Assembly (NCBI GenBank): GCA_905250125.1
Contig: CAJNOL010000370.1
Span: 1-64,000, forward strand
Origin: Rotaria sordida
Taxonomy: Eukaryota > Rotifera > Eurotatoria > Philodinida > Philodinidae
Direction: 5' to 3'
Length of the DNA: 64,000 bases
Positions within the stretch are counted from its first letter, which is position 1, and each line of letters opens with the position of its first letter. The translations under genes and the position numbers were made by a program. The notes under the pieces were generated by a model. It saw only the letters and a program-made list of their open reading frames with translations. It ran no database searches and was not told the DNA's origin. This document shows, piece after piece, positions 1-10,540 of the stretch.

Positions 1-3000
1 GCATAGAGACGAGCTATTGGTAAACCATAACCAAGACCAGCAATAGGGGTTCCTTTTGCATCACCAGTAGATTCTATTTGAGGTTTAGGTGCAGTTGAAT
101 ACATATAATGAAATAAATGAGATAATTTTGAACGTGAAACACCACCTTTACAAAATCATAATTAATAATTACATTAAGAAAAAAAACCAGGCTGTGAGAG
201 CACATCTTATTGGATTGAAATGTGAAATATGATATAGTTATTGTTGCTAATGGTAGGGAGATAATTTTATTCTATCTATTTTGAGACACATTTCTTTACC
301 ATCTTTTTTACTTAATCCTCTAGAAATTCAATAAGGAAGTAGTTCATATATCATAATGAGACGTTGTTTATGTACGGTCTTTGATCGTATATCCTCCTTA
401 TCACGATCTGTGAGAGAGGTCACCAAATTCCTATCTCTACACTTCAACGCTCCCTTTTTTTTTCCTTCGTTAATATTAGCGTCTGATAAGACCAGAAGAA
501 GTTTAACAAAGGTTCATCTCAGTGCATTATCTTTCCTGATTTATAATAGTTTTGTTGATTTTCTTACCTACAATTGGGTATTTACGACAAAATATCTTAA
601 AAATTTCAGCTTAAAAAACCGAGATATTGGATGTCAGAGGAATGATTATGAATCATAAGGAACGACTAGAAAATGCCTCAATAAAACTATATTCTTTTAA
701 GGTGAAATTTTCAAGACAATCGAATAACCATGAGATTTATATCTATGAAGGAGATTTCAGATTAAAACTCTATAATTCAATTTTTTTTCATAAATATCTT
801 ACTATAAATAAGAAAATCGGCAAAACAGTGATAGACTACGAAAGGCAAAGCATAGAAATGAATTCTTTTAGACTTCTATTAGCCTTATCGGACTCTACCT
901 ATAAGAAAAAAGTATCAATTCAATCGATGATTCATACTGTGGGATCTGTCTTCATAAGATAAATTTCATACTTTTGATAAAATAACGCTTTTCTAGAATC
1001 AATTTATATTCGAAATTCTTTTGTTGTCTAATATTAACAAGACTAATAATTCTTTTATTAATTTTATTTGATTAAAAATTTCTATGAAACTTACCACCTC
1101 GATCAGCAATTTCTATTGTTAAATCTTCATGACCTTTAACAATATGAACACGTACAGATGGGTAGGTTTTTGCATCTAACCCATGACGTTCGATAGTTGC
1201 ACGAAGTGAATTCTATTTTACAAGAAAAACAAAAAATTAAAAATTAAAACTTTCTAGAAAAAAAAAACAAAACACAAAAACTTACTTTTAATAATTCAAA
1301 TGTAATATGATAAATATGAGCTGGAATATAGACAATAGTTACTTGACTGTCTTCATTCTGGCGTGCTAAGAATTAAATAAAGAAATTCTTGATTTAACTT
1401 TTTTAATTTTCAACGTAATATCTTTACCATTATAAGATGTAATTTCAACATCAGGAACTCGATATGATGCTCGTTCGAACAAACGTTTTGCTGTGGCATA
1501 AGCATCTATGGATACAAAAAATATGTGAAGGTCAAATAGATAAGTAATCAATCTAAAGCAAATATTATTTTTCATTCATCTACCTTGATTTTTATAAAAT
1601 AACAAAAAGGACAAAGATATGTTTTTGTTTTCTTTTATGTATTTGCCTACATTTAATTTTAGTTAAATGAAAATTACACTTTTAAAAATAGTTCGTCTTA
1701 GATTTTATTATTAGAACATTAGAAAACAAAAAAAAAGAAATATTTTGCATCATTTTTCAACATTATTGTATAGAATTTACAATATTATATTTTATAAAAA
1801 CTAGTTTTTATTGACTTCTATCATATCTAGAGATATAAATCGATGGTTAGACTGAAAGTTTTCGAAAATATTTGTTTTGTTTCAAAACCGTTTAAAATAA
1901 AAAAAAAAAGAAAACATAATTGAGAACATATTGATACAAAAAATATTAGAGCAAGACATTCCTAAAAACAATCGATCATACCCATCGAAAATTTCTAGAA
2001 GTCTAACATCTATCTAGTGTTATGATGATGATGACTCATCCTAAATACAGTTTCAACATTTGTATGAATGAATTAATTCAGAAAAATGTTGATTACGTCG
2101 CTTGATATACTTATTCACCAAGATTCTTCTATTACATACATAGAAAGAGTGAGATTACAGATATACATAACGTAGGTATTGAATTTAGAACGAAAAGATA
2201 TTATTGATTCAATAGATGTATTTAAATAAAGAGGCAATAGAGAAGGAAGAAAGTACAGATTTGAAACGTCTAGCACTTTTTAGTTGTACTGATTTGTATT
2301 TGCGACTAGACTGAAAATTAAGGTGATAGTTATGAATGAGAATTATACTATTTTAATTGGATTTTTTTTCAAAAATAAAGTTTTTATATCAAAACTTGAT
2401 TAAAGGCTTCTGGGCAACACCTTGCAATGATATTTGATGCTCAGGTGCTGCACCTACTTTCTTAGCAAGAAATATATTTTAATTGGAATAAATCTATTTT
2501 TGTAATATTTGTACTTGACAAATATGTTGAAAATTCCATTCATGCAAAGAAAAAGGCATTACATACAATTCAAAATGTCATTCTAAAAAATTAAGAACAT
2601 GTATGCAAATACATAAATGACTTTTAAAACAGTACATAGTTGTAGTTATCTATACGAACTTTTATATAATACTTAACATTTTACGTACTTTATCTAATTA
2701 AAATAAATTCATGATACAAATATAAATTGACTTGTATGAGGTGAAAAGTTTTAGTAATTATACTTAAATTACAGACAATATCTTTGTAACATTTTCCAGA
2801 AAATGTCTTGTTTTGATTTGACTGATGAAATAATACTCACAAATAATCAGTTTTATATGTACTTAGAGATAAAGTATGATGAAGATAATGTATATTTTGA
2901 GATTGTGTTTTTCTCTGCGATATAAAATAAAGAATGAGATATTTGATTACACGTGATCCACAGGTGTTGCACTCGTCTAGATTCGATCTGGAAGTTATTG

Positions 3001-5598
3001 TCACATTCGATAAACTTATACTATTTAGGACATACCAAAAGTAATGATGGAGGCACTTCGATACGGTATTAAATGGTCTCTCAATATATGCTGATAGTAA
3101 AACCAGTGCTGTATATTTTTCAAAAATTGATCATTCTTCAACTACAGTCATAATAATAAAATTTCGATAAGAACTGTTTTTTATGATATGTGACGATAAT
3201 GCGTTAAAGCCATTTTCAAAGAAAAGAAAAGAAGGCGAGTACATTTTGAATAACGTCTGACAGAATCAAGGTCGAAGGTTGCAGCTTTCATTTTTAGAAA
3301 GATAAGATACAGGTACATTAAATCGTATAATACAATGATTTTTCATTTGTTGTTTTTTTTTAAAGTTTTCAATCGATCTTTTTGAAAGCAAATCTATAGG
3401 GATCACTCTTCGTTTACATATACAGTAAAATCTCTCTAATCTAAACACCTTCGGGACCAGTAAAAAGCGTTCATAATAAGGAGGTGTTCATAATAGCGAG
3501 GTGTTCATTAAGGAGGAGTATTCACATATAGAGGTTTTTACTGTAAACTAATTTTCATTGATACTCAGGACTTATGGGACACCCTTTATAAGTATTCTAC
3601 TAGAAATTCGAAGTCGTTTTTTACTTTTGACAAAAAACAAACATGTTCCAGCATTGTTTCTAGAAAGTCAATTGAAAAAATATTCAAAAAACATATTAAA
3701 AAAATTAATAATATACAACATGGTGCGTCTTCATCTTCTTTTCATAATGGTAACAGCTGCAATTCTCTATCTTGTTTCTATTAAAAGATATTTAATTAAT
3801 ATCGTCATATAAACTGTAACGCAAAAGTAGTTGCCGAAATTTCAACCCATAGTTTTCTGCTCAGAAACAATGTGGAGAGTTCAGTCTCTTTCCATGTTAA
3901 AAGAACAAAGTTTGAGCTTCAAAAACCATAGAAAGAAAAGTTCTTTAGGATTAACTTTAAATAAACAAAAAAACGTTCAATACCAAAGATGTCACCAAAA
4001 AAATTCTTTCAACTTCTGTTCTCTTCAAATGAATCTCTCGCATCATGCCTATTTGTTTTCCTATAATAGATTATGTTTTAATCATACTTGACGATCGAAG
4101 TGTTTTACAAGTTTTATATTAATTTCAAAATCTAAGTCATCTGACTTAGCAATACTTTTCATATACGGAACAAACTTCTCTCCTGTTTTTTTCTAAAACA
4201 CATTTTTCGAAACAGCATACAACTCTCTACAAATTCAAATTAATTTTAACTTTTACTAACAAGCTCAAGTCCCGAATGATGAAATTTTTTGTCAATATCC
4301 TATCTGTCTCATGCAAAGTAGAGTTTTCTATCAAAACAAAAAATGTATCAGATGTTTTATTTACTGTTAAAGAATTCGTAAGAAACCTTCTAAAGCATAA
4401 AAGTCAATAAAGTTTTGTAAAGACTACTTTCTCATTTATTTGATTTTCAAGAAAAAAGTTTTCTTTAGAATCTAAAAAAAAAATATAGGAACAACAGTAT
4501 GTGTTGTAAGAACTCTTTTAACGATGTTTTATATCAAATTTTTATAAGAATAAACTTTCTACGAAGTTCCTAAGCGGAGAACCATCGATCGAGATTTCAA
4601 TAATTACTTTTGTATTATAGATTATTTCAAAATTCTCACTATTCTAATATAGAATTTATAATAATAAAAAAAGAAAACAAAGTATGAGTATAAACGTCGA
4701 ACAAAAATTTACCTTGAACAACACGGGCTACATCACAATAAGGATCGATAATACCCACTTGTTGTGAAGTTGGAGGAGATTCATTACCAAATAAAAGAGC
4801 TAGAAAGATAAAATTCTTTTAAATTGAATTAATAAAAAATAAAAATCTTTATTTACTATGTTGATAAATTAATGTTCTTATACCAATACGATTTATAAAA
4901 ATTCGATCATAAAAATATTGTAAACGATTTTTTTCTATTAAATCAACTGGACCTGTTTGTTCCATTTCCATATATGCCTACAATGTTGAAATTAATAAAT
5001 TTGAAATAATTATTACATTATTAACTCGAGCAAAAGTTGGAACAATATCCGCATGTCGACGTCGAATACCAACTAATGTTTCTGTAAAGCTATATTATGT
5101 TAATAGAAAAATTCAAAAAAAAAATAGGTTAATTCTTTTTTCTTTTTTGAGAATAAAAAAAAATTCAATACAAAGTACTTGCGAAGTGTTGTTGCAGTTG
5201 GCTCAACATTTTTAAATGCAAGAATTTCTGAAAAACTTTGATCATAAAGTGAATTTATATGTTTAAAACTTGGCATTTCAAGTAATCTATGAATTAAATA
5301 AAGATTTTATTTATTTATTTCATTTCATTTTTCTTTATCATACCTTCCCGGTATATAATTCATTTCTTTACGCATATGAGACCATCGAACAAGTAATTCA
5401 ACACGTAAAAATTTATATGAAGCTATTATATCATCTTTAACAGCTATAAATAGAAATTAATAATAAGAATAATCTTTTCGAACTTTATATAAACATACCA
5501 AAATCAATAAGGCTTTTAAGTGTTACTGCTGTCGGTTGAAATTTTGAATAATATTCAAAGTGCTTTGAAAGCTTGAAAACTGTTCGGCTAAGATGCAT
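1..5598 (-). CDS. PDK: Pyruvate dehydrogenase kinase (PDK family), 3' end cut by window edge
   Basis: Mitochondrial kinase that phosphorylates and inactivates the E1-alpha subunit of the pyruvate dehydrogenase complex. Ten exons on the minus strand: 5598-5499, 5443-5344, 5286-5179, 5089-5017, 4977-4857, 4799-4713, 1505-1428, 1365-1286, 1212-1095 and 145-1 (continues past the edge). All junctions keep frame and give 336 residues. The N-terminal part has the family's helical-domain start ([13 protein letters not shown]), then [10 protein letters not shown]. The GHKL ATPase fold follows: N-box [14 protein letters not shown]1 box [20 protein letters not shown] and G2 box [13 protein letters not shown]. 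The usual DW and C-terminal tail lie outside the window. The start is the first Met of exon 1; no long presequence is visible, so the targeting peptide may be minimal or in a missed upstream exon. The 3.2-kb intron 6 and 0.95-kb intron 9 hold repeats. PDK versus the sister branched-chain kinase: PDK motifs fit better. Confidence 0.93.
146..1094 (-). other. PDK intron 9 containing a dispersed repeat copy
   Basis: An unusually long intron for this gene. About 185-440 matches two other places in the window (19950-20205 and 50925-51215). The rest, including an open stretch at 627-962, shows no domain and is probably non-coding. Confidence 0.55.
185..440 (+). repeat. Dispersed repeat family R1, copy 1
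   Basis: Shares with 19950-20205 the string of features AATATGA.ATA, TTGAGACACATTT/TTGGGACATTTGT, a pyrimidine-rich CCATCTTTTTT tract, TCATAATGAGACG and a GATCTGTGAGAG block. No coding capacity or clear termini were found. It lies inside PDK intron 9. Confidence 0.5.
1506..4712 (-). other. PDK intron 6 (3.2 kb), repeat-bearing
   Basis: Between exons 4713-4799 and 1428-1505. It contains a pogo/Tigger-like MITE (3421-3545) and a stretch at about 2990-3160 that resembles the Drosha-locus repeat at 39087-39290 in inverted orientation. No further coding sequence was recognised; short open frames here have no family signature. Confidence 0.6.
3421..3545. mobile_element. Tigger/pogo-like MITE with TA target duplication
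   Basis: Begins TA-CAGTAAAATCTCTCTAATC and ends ATATAGAGGTTTTTACTG-TA, so CAGT/ACTG ends sit between TA dinucleotides. The inner CTTCGGGACCAG and repeated GGTGTTCAT motifs are typical of non-autonomous pogo/Tigger-type elements. About 121 bp, no coding capacity. Confidence 0.75.
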
Positions 5599-5807
5599 GT
5601 TATTATTTACAATATCAGTATATCTTAAGTTAAATCATATTATTTTATAGGTATATATATTATAGCAATTCAAAAATGAATGAATTTCTTACATTCTCCA
5701 TTTCTTATTCTTACTAAATTTTATTTATCTATTTTTTTTTCTCAAATTTATATGTAATTAGTACCAGTATAAGATTGAAAAAAATTATTATGATATCATT
5801 TTATTAA

Positions 5808-6665
5808 CCCTTTACCCCCCCCCCCCCATAGCAGTTCCAGAAGAGCCGCTGATGAAATAACTTTATAAATAGAGTATTAGCCTGTTGAATATGCCAATGG
5901 TGTGGCCTAATGCGCCGAACGTCCTGTTCCTGGAGTAGGGCGGTTTGATTGATGTAAAAATCATGTGGTGGAAAATGGAAATTGAACGACATCATAAGAC
6001 TTAATTTTTTTTCTTTGACCATATTATTGACTGGACAGAAGCAGCATCTGTCTCGACCTGTTAAACTGATAGGAAAAATGCAACGAGCGAACCGATAAAA
6101 ATTAACATCAAAGAATGCATGCTTTTTTTACACCTATTGTCAAATTTAAGCCTATTTTACTCTGAGCCATTTTGTAATGTCTGAAGGAATTTAATTCATC
6201 ATAAATACTATTTCGGCTTCTTATGAGTTGAGGTCTATAACGCATATATTAACTTTGTTCTTGATTAGCCTCCATCTGTCTAACAGTGACAACATGGTCA
6301 ATTGTGTTCCTTAGGATGCCTAGCTCACGAAGTTAGCATGAAGCTTTCGAAACACATCTAATTCAGCAGTGGACTTCTTCATCGATTAATATCACACAGA
6401 AATTCCAAAAGACCTCTATCGATTGCGAGTAGAGAACATCTTGTTTATAAACTTTCGAATTTTTGCATTTTTTTCAAAATTATCGATTTTGTAAGTCATA
6501 TATCTCGAAGGTAGAGCAATGAAACAAAGTATTTTTTTATTAATCGATAGCTTGTGGAGTTCCCTACAAATAATGTCTTGGGAGTTTTTCAGTCTCATGC
6601 TATCTTTATTTTCTCTGATCGTGTCTACAAATGGGTCATATATGACCCATTGGGGGGGTAAAGGG
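5808..6665. mobile_element. piggyBac-like non-autonomous element, copy A (TTAA-flanked)
   Basis: Flanked by TTAA at 5804-5807 and 6666-6669. Terminal inverted repeats are CCCTTTACCCCCC (with an extended C-run) on the left and GGGGGGTAAAGGG on the right. TTAA target sites and CCCTTT-type ends are the hallmark of piggyBac elements. 858 bp with no recognisable transposase. A subterminal palindrome ATGGGTCATATATGACCCAT precedes the right end. The whole element is homologous to 9824-10536 in reverse orientation. Confidence 0.8.
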
Positions 6666-6669
6666 TTAA

Positions 6670-6967
6670 TTACAGTTTGTACTATTTATAATATATCGAA
6701 ACAATTCAAGAAACCCATATAAAATGAAAGACAAAGGATTTATTAAAAACCTACATACGTTACACATATAACTTGCAAAATAGTTCTAGTGAAAATAATA
6801 TAGGGCCAATAACAATCTAAAGAACAAGATGTCAATAAAGATTTTTTATTTAATATGCAATGAGACTGTTGGATTTTTTTTTGAACAAAGAAACAGATTG
6901 TTATTAAATCAAAAAAAAAAAATTTTTTTTTTTCTTATTTAAACATGAACGAAAAAGAAAATTAAGT
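6670..6967. other. Short intergenic stretch downstream of the Nup62-type pair
   Basis: AT-rich, with a T-run and an A-run near 6875-6935. Nothing else recognised. Confidence 0.5.
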
Positions 6968-7732
6968 TTATGAATTAAGTAAACGTTGTGTTGTTTGTGT
7001 AACTTTATTTTCAATATCTGTAACATTAGTATCAATAAAAGCTAACATTTTAAAACATGAATCTAATGTTTTTGTTAATTGTTTTATATTTTGTTCATTA
7101 ATAAGTGTTGTATCAAGATTTTGATTTGTTATTAAATCTGTATCATTATTATTATCATTATCATCTTGTTCATTCATTTTATCAACAATTTCTTGTAAAT
7201 CTTTTGTTGAACATTTAACTAATGAATCTAATTGTTCCATTAATTGAAAATTTTTCATACGTTCATTAAATGTTAATGGTAAATTTTGATTTAAATATAA
7301 ATTTTGTTGTTGTATTGAATAAATATCATTTTGTAATGGTGGTAATTGTGTTATATCATTTTCTAAACGTATTATATTTGTTTCTAATTCTTTTTCATGT
7401 GTATCTAATAATTTTAATTCATCTTGTAAATGATTTTGTTGTAATTGCATATGATTTATATCACGTTGTATTAATTGTAATGTTTCACGATATGTTGATA
7501 AATCAATATCACGTTGTCGTACTGATTGTGATAAATTTTCATATGATAAACGATGTTTTGTATCAAAATCAGTTTGCCATTTTGTTAATAAACGTTCAAA
7601 ATCACGATATGTACGTGTTACTGGTTTAGTTGTTGTTGTTGTTATTGCTGCTGGTGCTGTTGTTGTTGTATTTGTTGTTATTGGAATTATTGATGGTGTT
7701 GTTGTTGTTGTAGGTGTAGGAAAAAAATTCAT
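6968..7732 (-). CDS. NUP62: Nup62/Nsp1 C-terminal-domain nucleoporin, copy B (no FG repeats)
   Basis: Predicted central-channel nucleoporin of the Nup62 (Nsp1) family, 254 residues in one exon. After a Thr-rich start (residues 1-37, runs of T with P/A) comes the family signature TYRDFERLLTKWQTDF, matching the start of the Nup62 coiled-coil region. Heptad-rich coiled coil follows to the C-terminus, with LDSCFKMLAFIDTNV aligning to the 'LNAHMDSLQWID' segment. In animals Nup62 has a long N-terminal FG-repeat domain that binds transport receptors; here there is only the short Thr-rich leader and no FG. It lies 33 bases downstream of a second Nup62-type gene on the same strand. An acceptor-like TTTATATTCTAG abuts the ATG, so it could be the downstream cistron of a trans-spliced dicistron, or a 3' exon of an alternative transcript. 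Confidence 0.75.
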   Translation of the reverse strand: MNFFPTPTTTTTPSIIPITTNTTTTAPAAITTTTTKPVTRTYRDFERLLTKWQTDFDTKHRLSYENLSQSVRQRDIDLSTYRETLQLIQRDINHMQLQQNHLQDELKLLDTHEKELETNIIRLENDITQLPPLQNDIYSIQQQNLYLNQNLPLTFNERMKNFQLMEQLDSLVKCSTKDLQEIVDKMNEQDDNDNNNDTDLITNQNLDTTLINEQNIKQLTKTLDSCFKMLAFIDTNVTDIENKVTQTTQRLLNS

Positions 7733-7765
7733 CTAGAATATAAAGAAAAGTTTATTTGTTTTATT
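7733..7765 (-). promoter_or_regulatory. Putative trans-splice acceptor between the two Nup62-type cistrons
   Basis: On the minus strand the 33 bases between the upstream stop and downstream ATG end in TTTTCTTTATATTCTAG, a pyrimidine-rich 3' splice site directly joined to the ATG. No room for a separate promoter is apparent. Spliced-leader trans-splicing is known in bdelloid rotifers; its use here is inference. Confidence 0.5.
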
Positions 7766-8320
7766 TTATAATTTAATTTGTTTCATAGATTCTTGAAGAT
7801 TATTAATATCATCAAAACATGTTTGTAAATCATCTATTGTATTTATAATTGAACTATCTTTATTTATTTGAAGCTTTTCATAGAGTTGTTTTATTGTTTT
7901 ATCAAGTTCATTTAAATGATTATCAACTGTTTCCATAAGTTCATAATTTATTGAACGATCTTGTTCAATTTTATGATTTGATAAAATATTTGGTAAAAGA
8001 TTTTTACTTTCATTATTTAATTGTTCACTATTATTTTCTAATTCATCATTATATTTTTTTAATGTTTGAATTGATAATTGAAATTCTTGTAAATTTTCTT
8101 CAAGATTTGTTAATAAATCTTGATTTTGAATAAATAATTCAGTTGTTTTATTAAGTATTTGTTGTTTTTGATTTAATTGATTAGCATGTTGAAGAAGATA
8201 ATCTTCATTTTTTAATAAATCATCATGCCATTTATTAATTATTTCTTGTAAATCATTCGATGTTTTATTTGGTTTAGCAAGAATTGTTGAAATAAATTCA
8301 TTCATCGAAGATGAAGACAT
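7766..8320 (-). CDS. Nup62/Nsp1 C-terminal-domain nucleoporin, copy A (upstream paralogue)
   Basis: 184-residue single-exon frame. LQEIINKWHDDLLKNEDYLL matches the Nup62 entry motif ('LINKWSLELEDQERHFLQQA'), followed by coiled coil with HANQLNQKQQIL and a C-terminal LQTCFDDINNLQ. It is thus a second, diverged Nup62-type coiled-coil protein lacking both FG repeats and the Thr-rich leader of its neighbour. The start is chosen at 8320: an acceptor-like TTTCATAATAG lies 6 bases upstream, and the frame is open only from here. It probably arose by tandem duplication with the 6968-7732 gene. Whether both proteins enter the Nup62-Nup58-Nup54 complex is unknown. Confidence 0.68.
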   Translation of the reverse strand: MSSSSMNEFISTILAKPNKTSNDLQEIINKWHDDLLKNEDYLLQHANQLNQKQQILNKTTELFIQNQDLLTNLEENLQEFQLSIQTLKKYNDELENNSEQLNNESKNLLPNILSNHKIEQDRSINYELMETVDNHLNELDKTIKQLYEKLQINKDSSIINTIDDLQTCFDDINNLQESMKQIKL

Positions 8321-8696
8321 TGCTTTCTATTATGAAATAGATTTAATGAAAATAGCGTCTAAAATATTAACAACAAAGGTCGATTGGATGTCGAATAAAT
8401 CTTATTACGAAATCTCCATTTATAGAATAGATGTCAGTAGAGATAGACAGAATGGATATATTTTTATATAATTAACATTATTTGATTGATAATTTGTTTT
8501 TCTATGAAACAGAAAACAAAAAGATTACTACTTGATCAAAGATCAAAAACCAAAAAAAAATGAATGATAATGGTTTCTGACTGATAAGGGAGCTTCTTCA
8601 GCTGTTCTCTTCCGTTTTCAACTTTTTTTTTTTTTACCTATATAGTTTTCTAATAAAAAACCTAAAAGGTTTTGAATTCCTATTGAGATTTGACTA

Positions 8697-8975
8697 AGCT
8701 ATTGAATTTTGATCTGAAACCTTTATGCATATAGAGAACTCAACTAGACTGACTTCCATAAAAAATTCAGAAGGTTCGAACAAAGTTTCTTCGAGACGTG
8801 TAGCTTTTAAGATTTTGTTCCTCCTTCCATGAATAGTGTATACAACATGAATTTTTTTGAAAGTTTCATATCTCGAAGAAACTTTGTTCAAAACTTTTGA
8901 TTTATGTCGAAGAAAGCTAATCTAATTGGGTACTCTATATGCACGAAGTTTTAGATCGAAATTCTTTTAGAGTTT
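8697..8975. repeat. Foldback (inverted-repeat) element
   Basis: Left arm (8697-8810) with TGCATATAGAGAACTC and CAAAGTTTCTTCGAGA is repeated in reverse complement at 8865-8975 (GAAGAAACTTTG, then GTACTCTATATGCA). It could fold into an imperfect hairpin of about 110-bp arms. Confidence 0.55.
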
Positions 8976-9087
8976 TTATTAGATAATTGTATAATATCTA
9001 TAGGCAAAAAACAAAACATTGAAATAGGAATGGACGCAGTTGCAGAGATTCTTTAGTGAGCTGAAGTAGATCTCTCAATTAACGAAG

Positions 9088-9660
9088 GAAGTTCTCCAGC
9101 TGATAAATCACTTTTGAGTCGAAACTATGTGCATTAAGTAGGCTCAAATGAATTGTGAATATTTTGAGAAGAGTTCGTGCTCTTAGCTTATTGTTGCGAA
9201 GATAGTAGACTTTTACAGTATTTTTTAAATGAATACTATGGTCTCCCTCAAGAACATCAGAAAAACTTATTTTCGAATTTCGATTTGAAACTTTGAATCA
9301 AAATAGATCTTAACAAGAGTAGTTTATTGTAATCATCTCAAGTCTTTTGATTTGCTGCTATCTTGAAAGAAGAATATTAAATTTGTTGGTTTACATGAAC
9401 AACGAAGTTGAAACTCGAAAATCAATTTTTCTGCTGTTGCCTAAAGTGAACCATGGCATTTATTTAAAAGCTACTGTAAAAATTCAGTATCTCCGCAGCA
9501 ATAAGCTAAGGATATGCACTTTTCTCAGAGTATTTGTAACTTATTTGGATATATTCTCGACTCAAAAACGCTTTATCAATTGGAGGACTCCCCTCGTAAG
9601 TTACGTAGTCACGAGAAGACTGATGAAAGAACCTCGTCAAATAATGAATTGCTTTTGAAA
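9088..9660. repeat. Long-inverted-repeat element, family F1
   Basis: Left arm about 9088-9300 (TTCTCCAGCTGATAAATCAC, CTTAGCTTATTGTTGCG) recurs reverse-complemented at about 9400-9620 (CGCAGCAATAAGCTAAG and CCATGGCATT). A related pair of arms sits in NEK intron 10 (16028-16140 and 16680-16790), so this is a family of mobile foldback elements. Confidence 0.6.
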
Positions 9661-9823
9661 TGAGACTTACGTCATTAGATAGACTCCATATTGATACTTG
9701 AAAAAGCCTAATATGATCTTCTTCCATAGGTCTTGCTTGTTCAGTTATAGTCATTTTAGTGAATTTTTCAACAAAATCCATTAAAATTCTTACATCAAAA
9801 TCGATTTTCGAATTTAAACTTAA

Positions 9824-10536
9824 CCCTTTACCCCCCCTTGGTCACTGGAATGACCATTTGTAGAACGATTGCAGAAAATAAAGGAAGCATAGAATTCAAA
9901 ACCTCTAAGAGCACTATTTGTAGTAAACTTCATGAGCTATCGACTAGTAAAAAAAAAGATTTTTTTCGCTGTGCTAGTGCCGAGATATACAACTTATAAA
10001 ATCGATGATTTTCAAAAAAAGTAAAAAATGGAATTTTTTTGGTAAAATTCTTTTTCTACCTCTAGGCAATATATATCTTGGCGACGTGTTGCGTGGTTTA
10101 CATCAAAGAAAGTGTCCACTAGTAGATTATATAAGTTTCAAAAATTTGAAAAGCATTAGGTAGGCAAGATGTGGTAAAGCATCGAATGGTCACTGAAGGA
10201 CTTCCAGAAAAGCAACCCTTAGCTTTTGGCCGTCTACAATCCAAAAATAAAGTTTTGTTTAAACTACGTAAAATTATAGAGTGAACAATTCTCTACAAAA
10301 TAAGACGTCCACGAGCTCTCTACGACGTTTTTTGGCCGAACTCCGTCGGTATTATGGAAAGTTCACGAAATTTTTTCCAAATCGATCCCCCTACTCCCCC
10401 TCAACAAACTACCTTAAAACTCAAGTGTGCGTTTGATCGATCTGACCGTACTTTTAGCATATTGGAGGCACCAATACTCTATTCCAATGGCTGTTTCATC
10501 AATAGCTCTTCTGGAACCTCTATGGGGGGTAAAGGG
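9824..10536. mobile_element. piggyBac-like non-autonomous element, copy B (TTAA-flanked, inverted relative to copy A)
   Basis: TTAA at 9820-9823 and 10537-10540. Ends are CCCTTTACCCCCCC and GGGGGGTAAAGGG. 713 bp. Its left end (TGACCATTTGTAGAACGATT, ATAAAGGAAGCATAGA) matches the reverse complement of the right end of 5808-6665, and its right end (AGAGGTTCCAGAAGAGC when reversed) matches that element's left end. The two copies bracket the Nup62 pair. Confidence 0.8.
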
Positions 10537-10540
10537 TTAA

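Larger units (their letters stand above)
8321..9823. other. Intergenic region with two foldback repeats
   Basis: No gene recognised. Contains inverted-repeat elements at 8697-8975 and 9088-9660 (listed separately). The open frame at 9506-9781 minus is produced by the repeat and has no protein signature. Confidence 0.5.

Noticed and set aside
627..962. 111-residue open frame inside PDK intron 9
   Set aside because: No domain or homologue pattern, no splice or start context, and it lies within an intron of an opposite-strand gene; likely chance in AT-rich DNA.
7270..8133. Plus-strand frames rich in L/V/H/Y over the Nup62 genes
   Set aside because: Antisense shadows of the minus-strand coiled-coil genes.
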